Positions 12,882-26,255 of a DNA stretch of 64,000 bases are shown here, piece by piece (positions within the stretch are counted from its first letter, which is position 1; each line of letters begins with the position of its first letter). The notes beneath the pieces are model-generated. The model did no database searches, was not told where the DNA came from, and worked only from the letters and a program-made list of their open reading frames with translations. This stretch comes from Nereocystis luetkeana (taxonomy: Eukaryota > Sar > Phaeophyceae > Laminariales > Laminariaceae), in NCBI GenBank assembly GCA_031213475.1, contig JARUPZ010000008.1, forward strand, positions 9,801,076 to 9,865,075, in the 5' to 3' direction. Both the position numbers and the translations under genes were made by a program.

Positions 12882-13212
12882 TGCAATGGTTAGACTACAA
12901 AAACAGCAAATCACTCGTATTTGTCGTATATATGTTGTGTGTCTTTAGCAAGACACCTACACGACGGAACAACGAGGTGCGCACCCAATGATAATGGAAG
13001 GTACGATGCACGCTTGACCTTCTCCGATGCCTCCGGTAAACCGCAATGGTTAGACTACAAAAGTAGCAATTCACTCGTATTTATTTGTCGTATATATATG
13101 TTGTGTGTCTTTAGCAAGACACCTACACGAACGACGGAACAACGAGGTGCGCACCCAATCAATGGAAGGTACGATGCACGCTTGACCTTCTCCGATGCCT
13201 CCGGTAAACCCC
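12882..13212. repeat. Tandem duplication, 160-bp period
   Basis: GCAATGGTTAGACTACAAAA, GTTGTGTGTCTTTAGCAAGA, GGAACAACGAGGTGCGCACC and TTGACCTTCTCCGATGCCTC each occur twice, offset by 160-165 bp. Copies are almost identical, hence recent. Confidence 0.9.
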
Positions 13213-13624
13213 CCGTTGTCTGTGTTGCATACCAACCGAGCAGACACAACACTTCAAGGACTGAAAGCCAAGCACGAAGAACAGGAAAGAGATAACCGGA
13301 GCAGATGGAGAATGGTTGCCCAAGCGTTTGTGAGGCATAGGTCACACGTGACGATACAATTTTAGTTGCACGTCGTAATGAACTTGCACACAAGAGAGGG
13401 AGGTGTGGCTCGCTGTGTCTGGAAGATTTTGAATGTGTCACAGATCTGCGATGTAGCCAAACATTATCTGTACCAGGCATTATGTAGCGGGTGTAACACA
13501 ACCGTGAGATTGTTTAGTCTTTTTGTTCCGATTTGGTGCCCACAGCAGTCGAAAACGCTGATATTTGAATGCTGTATACACCTCGAGCGAAACAAAATGG
13601 GGGGAGGTCGGCTGTGTCGAAGAG

Positions 13625-13730
13625 GTTGCCTTTAGAACTCCAGTCCCGTTTTGGGGACAAGGCACTCAAATTCCAAGTAATGTGTCCCCAATTGTCCCCA
13701 AAACGAGACTGTAGTTCTAAAAGGGTTAAA
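13625..13730. mobile_element. Inverted-repeat element family B, second copy
   Basis: AGAACTCCAGTCCCGTTTTG plus GGGACAA faces TTGTCCCC and AAAACGAGACTGTAGTTCT, with centre gcactcaaattccaagtaatg similar to the copy at 30178. The left end is degenerate. Confidence 0.8.
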
Positions 13731-13985
13731 CGCCACGTCACACGCCAACGATAAAATTGTAAGACGCGTGCAGCACATAGCGGAATATATATATATATGC
13801 CAAACCACCGATGATAGAGAACCAGAGACAGGGCGCATACTATTATTGTACTAATAATATGACGATTTGCCCGGAGGAGTGTGTGTAAAGGCACTGGATC
13901 TGACAAGTAATTTCTCGGGTCTGTTGTACCAGGTATTAATTTGGGCTACCATCGAAGTACTGCGGTCCTAAAAAAAAGGCTGAAT

Positions 13986-14110
13986 CAAAGAGTCCGTGGC
14001 CACACAAAGGTGCTGGGGCCCTAGGAAGATAAAAAAATGACGATTTTTTTTTGACGGGAAGCACGATGCTTCCCACCTAAACAAATACACGACACGAAGG
14101 TGCGCACATG
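13986..14110 (+). repeat. Family C, second subtype, other copy
   Basis: See the copy at 46117. A TACCAGGTATTAAT motif lies 50 bp upstream (13927), as one also does upstream of MITE A copy 2. Confidence 0.5.
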
Positions 14111-14868
14111 GAATAAAATCATTTTGAAACTGAACTAACATGTCCGCGAATATCCACTCAATGTGATGGTATCACGTACCAGGTAGCTATGAGGGGATGC
14201 AATACGTGCTAGTATGATGAGAGGGTAGGCAAATACGTACTACGATATTAGGAGATCACGTGACGTGCTAGCAACGGAAACGTGTCTGGCCTGGTCAATG
14301 ACCTCGCGCTACGTATCACTTTAAAGTCCCAGTGCAGGGCCTTGCCTTCACCCATGACAACGTGCACTGTTTCATATTTTGTGTTATACTTTCTCCCCTT
14401 ACTACGCCTTTGGATTTCGTTTTCGACGCCTTCGCTCCCCGGTTCACAGCCCGTTTACAATTATCAATGATTGCCATATATATATATATATTATATTATA
14501 TATTATCATCGATTTCCCTTTCCGTTTTGCGTTTGTGTTCCACGCATGAAGCATCGAACCTCAATGCGAGGTGTGTGTTATATTCACAGCCTCACACGAT
14601 GCTCAAAAATATGAGAGGATGGTCTATGTTATACGACGACTTGCATTACTGCACGTACACGACTAAGAATATGAATATTAACGATAGTACATGTAGTGTG
14701 GAAAAAAGACAGGGAACCATACTGCTACTACTACTCACTACTTAATGCTGTACTCTGTACCTACCTGCAGTTTTTTTATTATTATTCCCCGAACAGGGTG
14801 AGCTCTTGATACACGGTTGAGCATACATGGAGGGTGGCTCGCAGTATGTATGCTTTTGACAACATCAA

Positions 14869-14894
14869 CGTTGTTGTTGTTGTCGTTGTTATCG

Positions 14895-14924
<30 letters not shown>
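14869..14924. repeat. GTT trinucleotide microsatellite
   Basis: (GTT)n with two interruptions, continuing directly into the family C element. Confidence 0.9.
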
Positions 14925-14925
<1 letters not shown>

Positions 14926-15120
14926 CTTCACATTAAATTGTCCTTTCTACCCAGCTTCATCAGTACACCCAGAGTCCGTCCTGATTCCCTATCCTAGAGA
15001 GATACTGATGATTCTGTGGTCACAGACTGTGAGACAGAGGAAGACCAAAAATAAAACTAAATCGCAAATTCACGTGTCAAGCAAGTGAAGTGTCAGCGTA
15101 CCGGGTACCAGAACACAACA
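14921..15120 (+). repeat. Dispersed element family C (GTT tract plus TTCACATTAA ... GTGGTCACA)
   Basis: The element starts directly after a GTT run with CTTCACATTAAATTG, then GTCCGTCCTGATTCCCTATC, AGAGAGATACTGATGATTCT and GTGGTCACAG, and reaches CAAGTGAAGTGTCAGCGTAC before an A-rich tail. Related sequence recurs at 3549-3650, 26629-26680, 27752-27860, 48650-48710 and, reversed, 48040-48170. Class unknown. Confidence 0.6.
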
Positions 15121-16605
15121 ACACAAAAGCAAGACCGGAAAAATAAGAGCAAAATACAATAAAATCAAAAAAACAAAATCTGAAATAAAAAAAAGAAGAG
15201 AAAAAAAAAAAAAAAAATGCGAACGACGTAAGGACTTCAGAAAGGCTGCTAGATGGACAGCATACGTACTCAGGAAGGGCAGGTATCTGCTGCACGGACG
15301 AAGCAACACGAAAGAGGGGGAGATACAGGCAAAAGTCTGTAAAGAGCTAGTCGAACCGATACCTAGCCACCCGCTCTACCATTTCGTTTCTGCATTATTC
15401 GTCGACAGCTGTATGTATCAGAACAGCTGCCCCTCCCCCCTTCTTGGGACAAAAATGCCCGTATGATACGACGAGCACTTTGAACAAAAAATATTTTTCT
15501 CCGCTGAATTTTCTTTGCGTTGAAAATGTCAGCACTCTTGAAATGTCCGTTTTGTTATTTATCAAAACATTCAGCAGCAGCAGCAGCAGCAGTAGATACA
15601 GCAGCAGCACTAAACGTCTGTTGAACGTCATGTATGTTTTACCTAGTCTTTTGACCCACACCACACACCTCACTCCGAGCACGCACGTGGGGACAAAACG
15701 TGCTCCCTCGGTCCGTCTACCTGGAGGAAATTGGTATTAATAGCAGGTACGAATATCTGCTGTATGTTTACGCAGGTATCATACTTAACGAGTCGGCTGT
15801 GCTGAGCCGCGAGTACTTCTTTCACAATCATCATCTCGTTCCTATGAAAAGTACATGCAGAAAACTTTTCCATCGTGCCCCAACCGTACGTATGCCTGCA
15901 TACCAATAAATACATACAGAGAAGCTGCTTCCTACTGATAACAATAGTGACGTTTTCGTCATTTGACCTTTCTGTGCTACTGACGCTGTTTTCCACGCGC
16001 AGATATAGAATTCTGAAGTAGATAGTTGTAGTTGAAATATTAATATTGATAGTCGCCCATGGTACCGAGCGCATGCTGCTTCTCTGTTAATGTCTGTCCA
16101 ATAGCAATATAGTATCAACTTACTGTAAGTAGTAGCAATAGTCGTAGTCGTTGTGGTGTCCGCTATTCCTGTTGTTGCCGTCTGTATGCTGTTCTCCTAC
16201 CTGGACAATACCAGTAGATGCCCTCAACCCTATTTAATAGGTAGCCTGTACATATACAAAAAATAAAAGTATAGTCGTACCTGTAGGTACTACTACTGTA
16301 GTGTAGTACATATTCATGCTGCTTCTAGCTGTATACTGCATATACGTATCACTGGCCGTGGTGTACAGTGTAACAAAGTGTAGTGGTCATGCCGCAACCC
16401 ATCCATGGTACCACGCGGTTACTTGAGCTCTCTGTTTACCAGGAGGTTGTCTGTATTGTATGAGAGATTGGTCATTCTCTATAAGAGTAGTACTTAGTAA
16501 TACAGTTAGTGGTCAGTAGTGGTATTATGTTGAGTGCATGCTCCTGCTACCTGTATTACATCGGCGGGGTAGTGGTAGTGGTAGTGGTGTATAGTAACAG
16601 AATAA

Positions 16606-19600
16606 AAGGCGCTTCGCTCCGCGGCCGGCCTACGCCGCCCGCTACGCTCGCTCAGGAAGGAAAAAAGTACATCAAAATATGCGAAGCGGACAAAGGTCCA
16701 CGATTGAGTTTAGTTTTTTCAAGAATCGTAATTGCAAACCGGTGACATGATAGTGCCAAGAGTCCCGCCGCCATGCTTCAGGAATAAACACCTCCGACGT
16801 CAGGTTGCATGCCACATATACGCTTCGCGTCGGGGATGTCGTACGTACGTACATACACCCCAGGTAGGGTACTGCTGTCTGTACTTATTTTCTTGTTTCG
16901 ATATGCTCTATGTCCGTACTGTATGTACGAAGAAAGCGAAAGCATAGCACGGCACAGCAGCAAAAACAATGAAAATAAAACCGAAAACGCGGAAAGGAAA
17001 AAATCCCCGTCTCCTCTCGTGTAATATTTTTCTGCCTGATTGGAACACCTTACACCCGGTCGAAAAGAAGAAAAGAAAACATCGCACAAAAGAGCTTCTC
17101 TTTCAGCCTCGTACGCCGCCCGCCCCTCTCGCGACCACCTCGATACTGATCCGGTCCGGGTAAAGCTTTTATCACTCTCTACCACAATCAGCCCTGTCGC
17201 CCGCCTCGCATGTAGCCCGGTGCTCACCGTGGCCGTCGTTCGCCAGCTCGATAACGTTGGTGTTCAAACTGCACACCTCCCTCTTTCAACGTCAGCGTGG
17301 TCGCAGAAATAAGCACCGCTTGAATACTTTCTTGCCCTCCCAAACGACCTTCATAAACTCGTACATACTCTATCAACAATCATAAATCGAAGCCAGACAA
17401 AGCCCGTTCATCCATCCCTCGTGTCTCGAGGCACAAGCGACGCCTAGGCACGAAAGCGGCGACCGCGCTCCTTGCAACCCACCCTCTACCCGCCAGCACC
17501 CGCTGGCACCCGCGACGGTGCCGGGTCCTCCTGCGTTGCCCTGCTCGGAGAACACGCACGCAGGCGAAGAAAAGGAGAAAAATGGAAGAAAGGACTGATA
17601 AACCAAAGAACTGCTGGAAAGGTCCGGCAGGTAATGAAAGGAGGCGGTTTGCAAGTGGGAGCTCTGAGAGGCCAGGGGTGCACCAACCGAGCACGCTCAG
17701 GGGTTGTTATCTCAGTATGTAGTTCTATTACAAGGCGCTTCGCTCCGCGGGCGGCCTACGCCACCCGCTACGCTCGTTCAGAAGGAAAAAAAGTACATCA
17801 AATTATGCGAAGCGAACAGAGGTCCACGATTGCGTTTAGTGTATTCAAGGATCGTAATTGTAAACCGGCGACTTGATATTGCCAAGAATCCCGCCGCCAT
17901 GCTTCAGGAATAAACACCTCCGACGTCAGCCTGGATGCCACATACGTATACGTCTCGCGTCGCGGATGTCGTACGTACGTACATACACCCCAGGTAGGGT
18001 ACGAGTGTCTGTACTTATTTTCTTTTTTTGATTTGCTCTTCTTTATGTCTGTACTGTAGGTACGAAGAAAGCGAAAGCACCGCACGGCACAGCAGCAAAA
18101 ACAATGAAAATGAAACCGAAAACTCGGAAAGGAAAAAAAATCCCCGCCCCGTCTCGTGAAATATTTTTCTGCCTGATTGGAACACCCTGCACCCGGTCGA
18201 AAAGAAGAAAAGAAAAAAATCCCACAGAAGAGCTTCTCTCTCAGCCTTGTACGCCGCCCGCCCCTCTCGCGACAACCTCGCTACCGATTCGGTCCGAGTA
18301 AAGCTTCTATCACTCTCTGCCACAATTAGCCCCGTCGCCCGCCCCGCGTAAAGTGCAGTGCTGACCGTGGCCGTCGTTCGCCAGCTCGATACCGTTGGTG
18401 TTCAAACTGCATGCCTCCCTCTTGCAACGTCAGTGTGGTCGCAAAAAAAAGAACCGCTTGAATATTAGCTTGCCGTCCCGAACGACTTTCATAAACTCGT
18501 ACATACTCTATCGACAATCATAAATCGAAGCCAAACAAAGCCCGTTCATGCATCCTTCGTGTCTCGAGGCAACCGTGACGCCCAGACACGAAAGCGGCGA
18601 CCGCGCTCCTTGCAACCCACCCTCTCAGTGTACCTGCCAGCACCCGCTGGCACCCGCGACGGTGCCGGGTCTTCCTGCGATACCGTGCTCGGAGAACACG
18701 CACGCACACGGAACGAAAGAAGAAAAAGGAAGAAATGACCGAGAAACCAAAGAACTGCTGGAATTGTCCTGCAAGTAATGAAAGAAGGCGGTTTGGAAGT
18801 GGGAGCTTTGAGAGGCCAGGGATTCACCAACCGAGCACGCTCAGGGGTTGTGATCTAAGTATGTAGTTCTAATACAAGGCGCTTCGCTCCGCGGGCGGCC
18901 TACGCCACCCGCTACGCTCGCCCAGGAAGGAAAAAAGTACATCAAATTATTCGAAGCTAACAGAGGTCCACGACTGAGTTGAGTGTTTTCAAGGATCGCG
19001 ATTGCAAACCGGCGACATGATAATGCCAAGAGTCCTGCCGCCATGCTTCAGGAATAAACACCTCCGACGTCAGCCTGGATGCCACATACGTATACGTTTC
19101 GCGTCGCGAATGTCGTCCGTACGTACGTACATACCCCAGGTAGGGTACTACTACTGTCTGTACTTGTTTCCCTCTTTCGACTTGCTCTATGTCTGTACTG
19201 TATGTACGAAGAAAGCGAACGTACCGCACGGCACAGCAGCAAAAACCATGAAAATGAAACCGAAAACTCGGAAAGGAAAAAAAATCCCCGTCCCATCTCG
19301 TGAAATATTTTTCTGCCTGATTGGATAACCTTACACCCGGTCGAAAAGAAGAAAATAAAAAAATCCCACAGAAGAGCTTCTCTCTCAGCCTCGTACGCCG
19401 CCCGCCCCTCTCGCGACTACCTCGCTACCGATTCGGTCCGAGTAAAGCTTCTATCACTCTCTGCCACAATCAGCCCCGTCGCCCGCCCCGCGTGAAGCCC
19501 GGTGCTCAACGTGGCCGTCGTTCGCCAGCTCGATACCGTTGGTGTTCAAACTGCATGCCTCCCTCTTGCAACGTCAGTGTGGTCGCAAAAAAAAGAACCG

Positions 19601-22600
19601 CTTGAATATTAGCTTGCCGTCCCGAACGACTTTCATAAACTCGTACATACTCTATCGACAATCATAAATCGAAGCCAAACAAAGCCCGTTCATGCATCCT
19701 TCGTGTCTCGAGGCAACCGTGACGCCCAGACACGAAAGCGGCGACCGCGCTCCTTGCAACCCACCCTCTCAGTGTACCTGCCAGCACCCGCTGGCACCCG
19801 CGACGGTGCCGGGTCTTCCTGCGATACCGTGCTCGGAGAACACGCACGCACACGGAACGAAAGAAGAAAAAGGAAGAAATGACCGAGAAACCAAAGAACT
19901 GCTGGAATTGTCCTGCAAGTAATGAAAGAAGGCGGTTTGGAAGTGGGAGCTTTGAGAGGCCAGGGATTCACCAACCGAGCACGCTCAGGGGTTGTGATCT
20001 AAGTATGTAGTTCTAATACAAGGCGCTTCGCTCCGCGGGCGGCCTACGCCACCCGCTACGCTCGCCCAGGAAGGAAAAAAGTACATCAAATTATTCGAAG
20101 CTAACAGAGGTCCACGACTGAGTTGAGTGTTTTCAAGGATCGCGATTGCAAACCGGCGACATGATAATGCCAAGAGTCCTGCCGCCATGCTTCAGGAATA
20201 AACACCTCCGACGTCAGCCTGGATGCCACATACGTATACGTTTCGCGTCGCGAATGTCGTCCGTACGTACGTACATACCCCAGGTAGGGTACTACTACTG
20301 TCTGTACTTGTTTCCCTCTTTCGACTTGCTCTATGTCTGTACTGTATGTACGAAGAAAGCGAACGTACCGCACGGCACAGCAGCAAAAACCATGAAAATG
20401 AAACCGAAAACTCGGAAAGGAAAAAAAATCCCCGTCCCATCTCGTGAAATATTTTTCTGCCTGATTGGATAACCTTACACCCGGTCGAAAAGAAGAAAAT
20501 AAAAAAATCCCACAGAAGAGCTTCTCTCTCAGCCTCGTACGCCGCCCGCCCCTCTCGCGACTACCTCGCTACCGATTCGGTCCGAGTAAAGCTTCTATCA
20601 CTCTCTGCCACAATCAGCCCCGTCGCCCGCCCCGCGTGAAGCCCGGTGCTCAACGTGGCCGTCGTTCGCCAGCCCGATACCGTTGGTGTTCAAACTGCAT
20701 GCCTCCCTCTTGCAACGTCAGTGTGGTCGCAAAAAAAAGAACCGCTTGAATATTAGCTTGCCGTCCCGAACGACTTTCATAAACTCGTACATACTCTATC
20801 GACAATCATAAATCGAAGCCAAACAAAGCCCGTTCATGCATCCTTCGTGTCTCGAGGCAACCGTGACGCCCAGACACGAAAGCGGCGACCGCGCTCCTTG
20901 CAACCCACCCTCTCAGTGTACCTGCCAGCACCCGCTGGCACCCGCGACGGTGCCGGGTCTTCCTGCGATACCGTGCTCGGAGAACACGCACGCACACGGA
21001 ACGAAAGAAGAAAAAGGAAGAAATGACCGAGAAACCAAAGAACTGCTGGAATTGTCCTGCAAGTAATGAAAGAAGGCGGTTTGGAAGTGGGAGCTTTGAG
21101 AGGCCAGGGATTCACCAACCGAGCACGCTCAGGGGTTGTGATCTAAGTATGTAGTTCTAATACAAGGCGCTTCGCTCCGCGGGCGGCCTACGCCACCCGC
21201 TACGCTCGCCCAGGAAGGAAAAAAGTACATCAAATTATTCGAAGCTAACAGAGGTCCACGACTGAGTTGAGTGTTTTCAAGGATCGCGATTGCAAACCGG
21301 CGACATGATAATGCCAAGAGTCCTGCCGCCATGCTTCAGGAATAAACACCTCCGACGTCAGCCTGGATGCCACATACGTATACGTTTCGCGTCGCGAATG
21401 TCGTCCGTACGTACGTACATACCCCAGGTAGGGTACTACTACTGTCTGTACTTGTTTCCCTCTTTCGACTTGCTCTATGTCTGTACTGTATGTACGAAGA
21501 AAGCGAACGTACCGCACGGCACAGCAGCAAAAACCATGAAAATGAAACCGAAAACTCGGAAAGGAAAAAAAATCCCCGTCCCATCTCGTGAAATATTTTT
21601 CTGCCTGATTGGATAACCTTACACCCGGTCGAAAAGAAGAAAATAAAAAAATCCCACAGAAGAGCTTCTCTCTCAGCCTCGTACGCCGCCCGCCCCTCTC
21701 GCGACTACCTCGCTACCGATTCGGTCCGAGTAAAGCTTCTATCACTCTCTGCCACAATCAGCCCCGTCGCCCGCCCCGCGTGAAGCCCGGTGCTCAACGT
21801 GGCCGTCGTTCGCCAGCCCGATACCGTTGGTGTTCAAACTGCATGCCTCCCTCTTGCAACGTCAGTGTGGTCGCAAAAAAAAGAACCGCTTGAATATTAG
21901 CTTGCCGTCCCGAACGACTTTCATAAACTCGTACATACTCTATCGACAATCATAAATCGAAGCCAAACAAAGCCCGTTCATGCATCCTTCGTGTCTCGAG
22001 GCAACCGTGACGCCCAGACACGAAAGCGGCGACCGCGCTCCTTGCAACCCACCCTCTCAGTGTACCTGCCAGCACCCGCTGGCACCCGCGACGGTGCCGG
22101 GTCTTCCTGCGATACCGTGCTCGGAGAACACGCACGCACACGGAACGAAAGAAGAAAAAGGAAGAAATGACCGAGAAACCAAAGAACTGCTGGAATTGTC
22201 CTGCAAGTAATGAAAGAAGGCGGTTTGGAAGTGGGAGCTTTGAGAGGCCAGGGATTCACCAACCGAGCACGCTCAGGGGTTGTGATCTAAGTATGTTGTT
22301 CTAATACAAGGCGCTTCGCTCCGCGGGCGGCCTACGCCACCCGCTACGCTCGCCCAGGAAGGAAAAAAGTACATCAAATTATTCGAAGCTAACAGAGGTC
22401 CACGACTGAGTTGAGTGTTTTCAAGGATCGCGATTGCAAACCGGCGACATGATAATGCCAAGAGTCCTGCCGCCATGCTTCAGGAATAAACACCTCCGAC
22501 GTCAGCCTGGATGCCACATACGTATACGTTTCGCGTCGCGAATGTCGTCCGTACGTACGTACATACCCCAGGTAGGGTACTACTACTGTCTGTACTTGTT

Positions 22601-24577
22601 TCCCTCTTTCGACTTGCTCTATGTCTGTACTGTATGTACGAAGAAAGCGAACGTACCGCACGGCACAGCAGCAAAAACCATGAAAATGAAACCGAAAACT
22701 CGGAAAGGAAAAAAAATCCCCGTCCCATCTCGTGAAATATTTTTCTGCCTGATTGGATAACCTTACACCCGGTCGAAAAGAAGAAAATAAAAAAATCCCA
22801 CAGAAGAGCTTCTCTCTCAGCCTCGTACGCCGCCCGCCCCTCTCGCGACTACCTCGCTACCGATTCGGTCCGAGTAAAGCTTCTATCACTCTCTGCCACA
22901 ATCAGCCCCGTCGCCCGCCCCGCGTGAAGCCCGGTGCTCAACGTGGCCGTCGTTCGCCAGCTCGATAACGTTGGTGTTTAAACTGCACACCTCCCTCTTT
23001 CAACGTCAGTGTGGTCGCAAAAATAAGCACCGCTTGAATATTATCTTGCCCTCCCGAACGACCTTCATAAACTCGTACATACTCTATCAACAATCATAAA
23101 TCGAAGCCAAACAAAGCCCGTTCATCCATCCCTCGTGTCTCGAGGCACAAGCGACGCCTAGGCACGAAAGCGGCGACCGAGCTCCTTGCAACCCTCTCAG
23201 TCTACCCGCCTGCACCCGCTGGCACCCGCGACGGTGCCGGGTCCTCCTGCGATGCCGTGCTCGGAGAACACGCACGCACACGAAACGAAAGAAGAAAAAA
23301 GGAAGAAATGACCGAGAAACCAAAGAACTGCTGGAAAGTTCCGGCAAGTAATGAAAGGAGGCGGTTTGGAAGTGGGAGCTCTGAGAGGCCAGGGATGCAC
23401 CAACCGAGCACGCTCAGGGGTTGTGATCTAAGTATGTAGTTCTATTACAAGGCGCTTCGCTCCGCGGGCGGCCTACGCCACCCGCTACGCTCGCTCAGGA
23501 AGGAAAAAAGTACATCAAATTAGGCGAAGCGGACAAAGGTCCACGATTGAGTTTAGTGTTTTCAAGGATCGTAATTGCAAACCGGCGACTTGATAATGCC
23601 AAGAGTCCTGCCGCCATGCTTCAGGGGAAAACAGCTCCGATTTTAGCTTGGATGCCACGTATACGCTTCGCGTCGCGGATGTCGTACGTACGTACATACC
23701 CCAGGTAGGGTACTACTACTGTCTGTACTTATTTCCCTCTTTCGACTTGCTCTATGTCTGTACTGTATGTACGAAGAAAGCGAACGTACCGCACGGCACA
23801 GCAGCAAAAACAATGAAAATGAAACCGAAAACTCGGAAAGGAAAAAAAATCCCCGTCCCATCTCGTGAAATATTTTTCTGCCTGATTGGATAACCTTACA
23901 CCCGGTCGAAAAGAAGAAAATAAAAAAACCCACAGAAGAGCTTCTCTCTCAGCCTCGTACGCCGCCCGCCCCTCTCGCGACTACCTCGCTACCGATTCGG
24001 TCCGAGTAAAGCTTCTATCACTCTCTGCCACAATCAGCCCCGTCGCCCGCCCCGCGTGAAGCCCGGTGCTCAACGTGGCCGTCGTTCGCCAGCTCGATAA
24101 CGTTGGTGTTTAAACTGCACACCTCCCTCTTTCAACGTCAGTGTGGTCGCAAAAATAAGCACCGCTTGAATATTATCTTGCCCTCCCGAACGACCTTCAT
24201 AAACTCGTACATACTCTATCAACAATCATAAATCGAAGCCTAACAAAGCCCGTTCATCCATCCCTCGTGTCTCGAGGCACAAGCGACGCCTAGGCACGAA
24301 AGCGGCGACCGAGCTCCTTGCAACCCTCTCAGTCTACCCGCCTGCACCCGCTGGCACCCGCGACGGTGCCGGGTCCTCCTGCGATGCCGTGCTCGGAGAA
24401 CACGCACGCACACGAAACGAAAGAAGAAAAAAGGAAGAAATGACCGAGAAACCAAAGAACTGCTGGAAAGGTCCGGCAAGTAATGAAAGGAGGCGGTTTG
24501 GAAGTGGGAGCTCTGAGAGGCCAGGGATGCACCAACCGAGAACGCTCATGGGTTGTGATCTAAGTATGTAGTTCTAT
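16606..24577. repeat. Seven-unit tandem array, 1,144-bp period
   Basis: Units begin at the motif AAGGCGCTTCGCTCCGCGG: 16606, 17732, 18876, 20020, 21164, 22308 and 23449; the last ends near 24577 at GTTCTATGTA. Spacings are 1126, 1144, 1144, 1144, 1144 and 1141. Units 3-5 differ by only isolated bases (for example AGCTCGATACC in unit 3 against AGCCCGATACC in units 4 and 5). No rRNA, tRNA or snRNA was recognised in the unit. Short open frames recur only because the DNA is repeated and hold no recognisable domain. The array looks like satellite DNA homogenised by unequal exchange. Collapse or expansion in assembly is possible. Confidence 0.95.
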
Positions 24578-24746
24578 GTACGCATTTACCAGGTATGTAT
24601 GTTGTATGTATGAGCGTCGCATCAGTTTCGATTTGTCGTATGATACGGCCGCCGCGCTTTTGTTCTGGAGAGTTCTTAACTTTTTGTTATTATGAGTCTT
24701 TTTTTAGAACAACACTGCACATTGTCCGATGGCAAGCATGATCATA

Positions 24747-24747
<1 letters not shown>

Positions 24748-24779
<32 letters not shown>

Positions 24780-24786
24780 TGTATGT
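24748..24786. repeat. TATG tetranucleotide microsatellite
   Basis: Pure (TATG)n. A second, longer tract follows the detached 1.1-kb unit at 26256-26332. Confidence 0.95.
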
Positions 24787-25047
24787 TTCAACAACATTTT
24801 GTTTTTCTACATCACTTTTACTTTCCAGCCTTACTTGAGGGAGGTTTTACCCACAACGAGCTTCTGGACAAGCCGTTGTCACAGGTGTCATCCCTTCTCC
24901 CTCCCGGTACGTGCCTTTTTTTTTTTTTGTCTCGCATAGGCTTCAGCATTCCCACTGCTCGTCGATTTTCATCGAATGTAGCTAACTCACGCTCTCGCGC
25001 TTTCCGCTAATCAATATATTTTTTGCAAGAAAAAGCCACGAGCATGC

Positions 25048-25122
25048 ACTCGGTGAGACTTGAACCCACGAAATTGATATTGATAGGCACGCGGACCCCC
25101 TACCAAGCCACCGGGGACGCCG
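25048..25122 (-). repeat. tRNA-like SINE head (pol III A and B box)
   Basis: The minus strand reads TGGCTTGGTAGG (A-box-like, 25099-25110) and, about 45 nt on, GGTTCAAGTCTC (B-box-like, 25055-25066). GTGGG/CTCAC can form a 5-bp T-stem with a 7-nt TTCAAGT loop. The acceptor stem pairs only partly, so this is a tRNA-derived repeat or pseudogene rather than a working tRNA. The downstream body (24850-25040) resembles 32640-32820 inside intron 2 of epimerase 1, as expected of a dispersed SINE. Confidence 0.5.
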
Positions 25123-25138
25123 GCGTATGTATGTAGGT

Positions 25139-26245
25139 ACAACGCGCTTCGCTCCGCGGGCAGCCTACGCCGCTCGCTACGCTCGCTCAGGGAGGAAAAG
25201 TACATCAACTTACTATGCGAAGCGGACAGAGGTCCATGGTTGATGATTTTGTTTTTAATGATCGAAATTGCAAACTGGCGACTTGATAATGCCAAGAGTC
25301 TCGCCGCCATGCTTCAGGAGAAAACAGCTAGGACGCCCCATATGCTTCGCATCGCGGGCGGTTGCCGCGCGTACGTGCATACCCCAGATAGAGTACTTAA
25401 TTTATTATTTTGATATTCTGTATGCACGAAAAAAGAGATAGCACAGCACGGCACGGCGGCACATCAGCACCGCAAAAACAATGTAAAATGACACCGAAAC
25501 ATTTGGGAAGAAAAAAATATCCCCGTCCCTCTCCTGAAATATTTTTCTGCCTGATTGGAACACCTTGCACCCGTCAAAAAAGACAAAAATAAACAGCAGA
25601 GGTTGTTTCTTAGCCTTGTACGCCGCCCGCCGCTCTCGCGACCACCTCGCTACCGGTTCGGTCCAGGTAAAGCTTTCTTCACTCTCTGCCACAATCAGCC
25701 CCGTCGCTGCCTCGCGTGAAGCCCGGTGCTCACCGTGGCCGTCGTTTGCCAGCTCGACAGTATTGGTACTCAGACTGAGAGCTCCCTCTTTCAACTTCAG
25801 CGTGGTTGCTAAAATAAGCACCACTTGAATGTTATCTTACAATTTTTCGAACGACCCTTATATCTCGTACATGCTCTATCCAAAATCACAAAATTGAGGC
25901 CAGACAGAGCGCGTTCATGCATCCCTCGTATCTCAAGGCACACGCGACGCCTAGGCACAAAAGCGGCAACCGCGCGCTCCTTGCAACCCCCCCTCTTCCC
26001 GTCAGCACCCGCTGACACCCGCGACGGCGCCGGGGTCTCCCGCCGTGCCGTGCTCGCAGTACATGCACGCACATGATACTAAAAAAGAAAAGAGGAAGAA
26101 AGGACCCAGAGTGCCAAGATAAATGGAGAAAACAAAGAACCGCTGGAAACGCCAGGCAAGTAATAACGGAGGCAGTTTGGATGTGGGAGCTCTGGGAGGC
26201 CAGGGGTGTACCAACCGAGCACGCTCAGGGAATATATCTAAGAAC
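25139..26245. repeat. Eighth, diverged and detached unit of the 1.1-kb repeat
   Basis: It starts with ACGCGCTTCGCTCCGCGGGC, contains the same landmarks in order (AATGCCAAGAGTC, CCGCCATGCTTCAGGA, CTGCCTGATTGGAACACC, GAAGCCCGGTGCTCACCGTG) and ends near CCAACCGAGCACGCTCAGGG. It is clearly more diverged than the array units and is separated from them by about 560 bp. Both it and array unit 7 end at GTTCTATGTA followed by TATG-rich sequence. Confidence 0.9.
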
Positions 26246-26255
26246 GTGTGGTTCT

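Noticed and set aside
18518-24571. Recurring 60-108-codon frames on both strands in the 1,144-bp array
   Set aside because: They recur only because the DNA is duplicated; frames overlap one another on both strands, lack any recognisable domain and are broken in the diverged copies.
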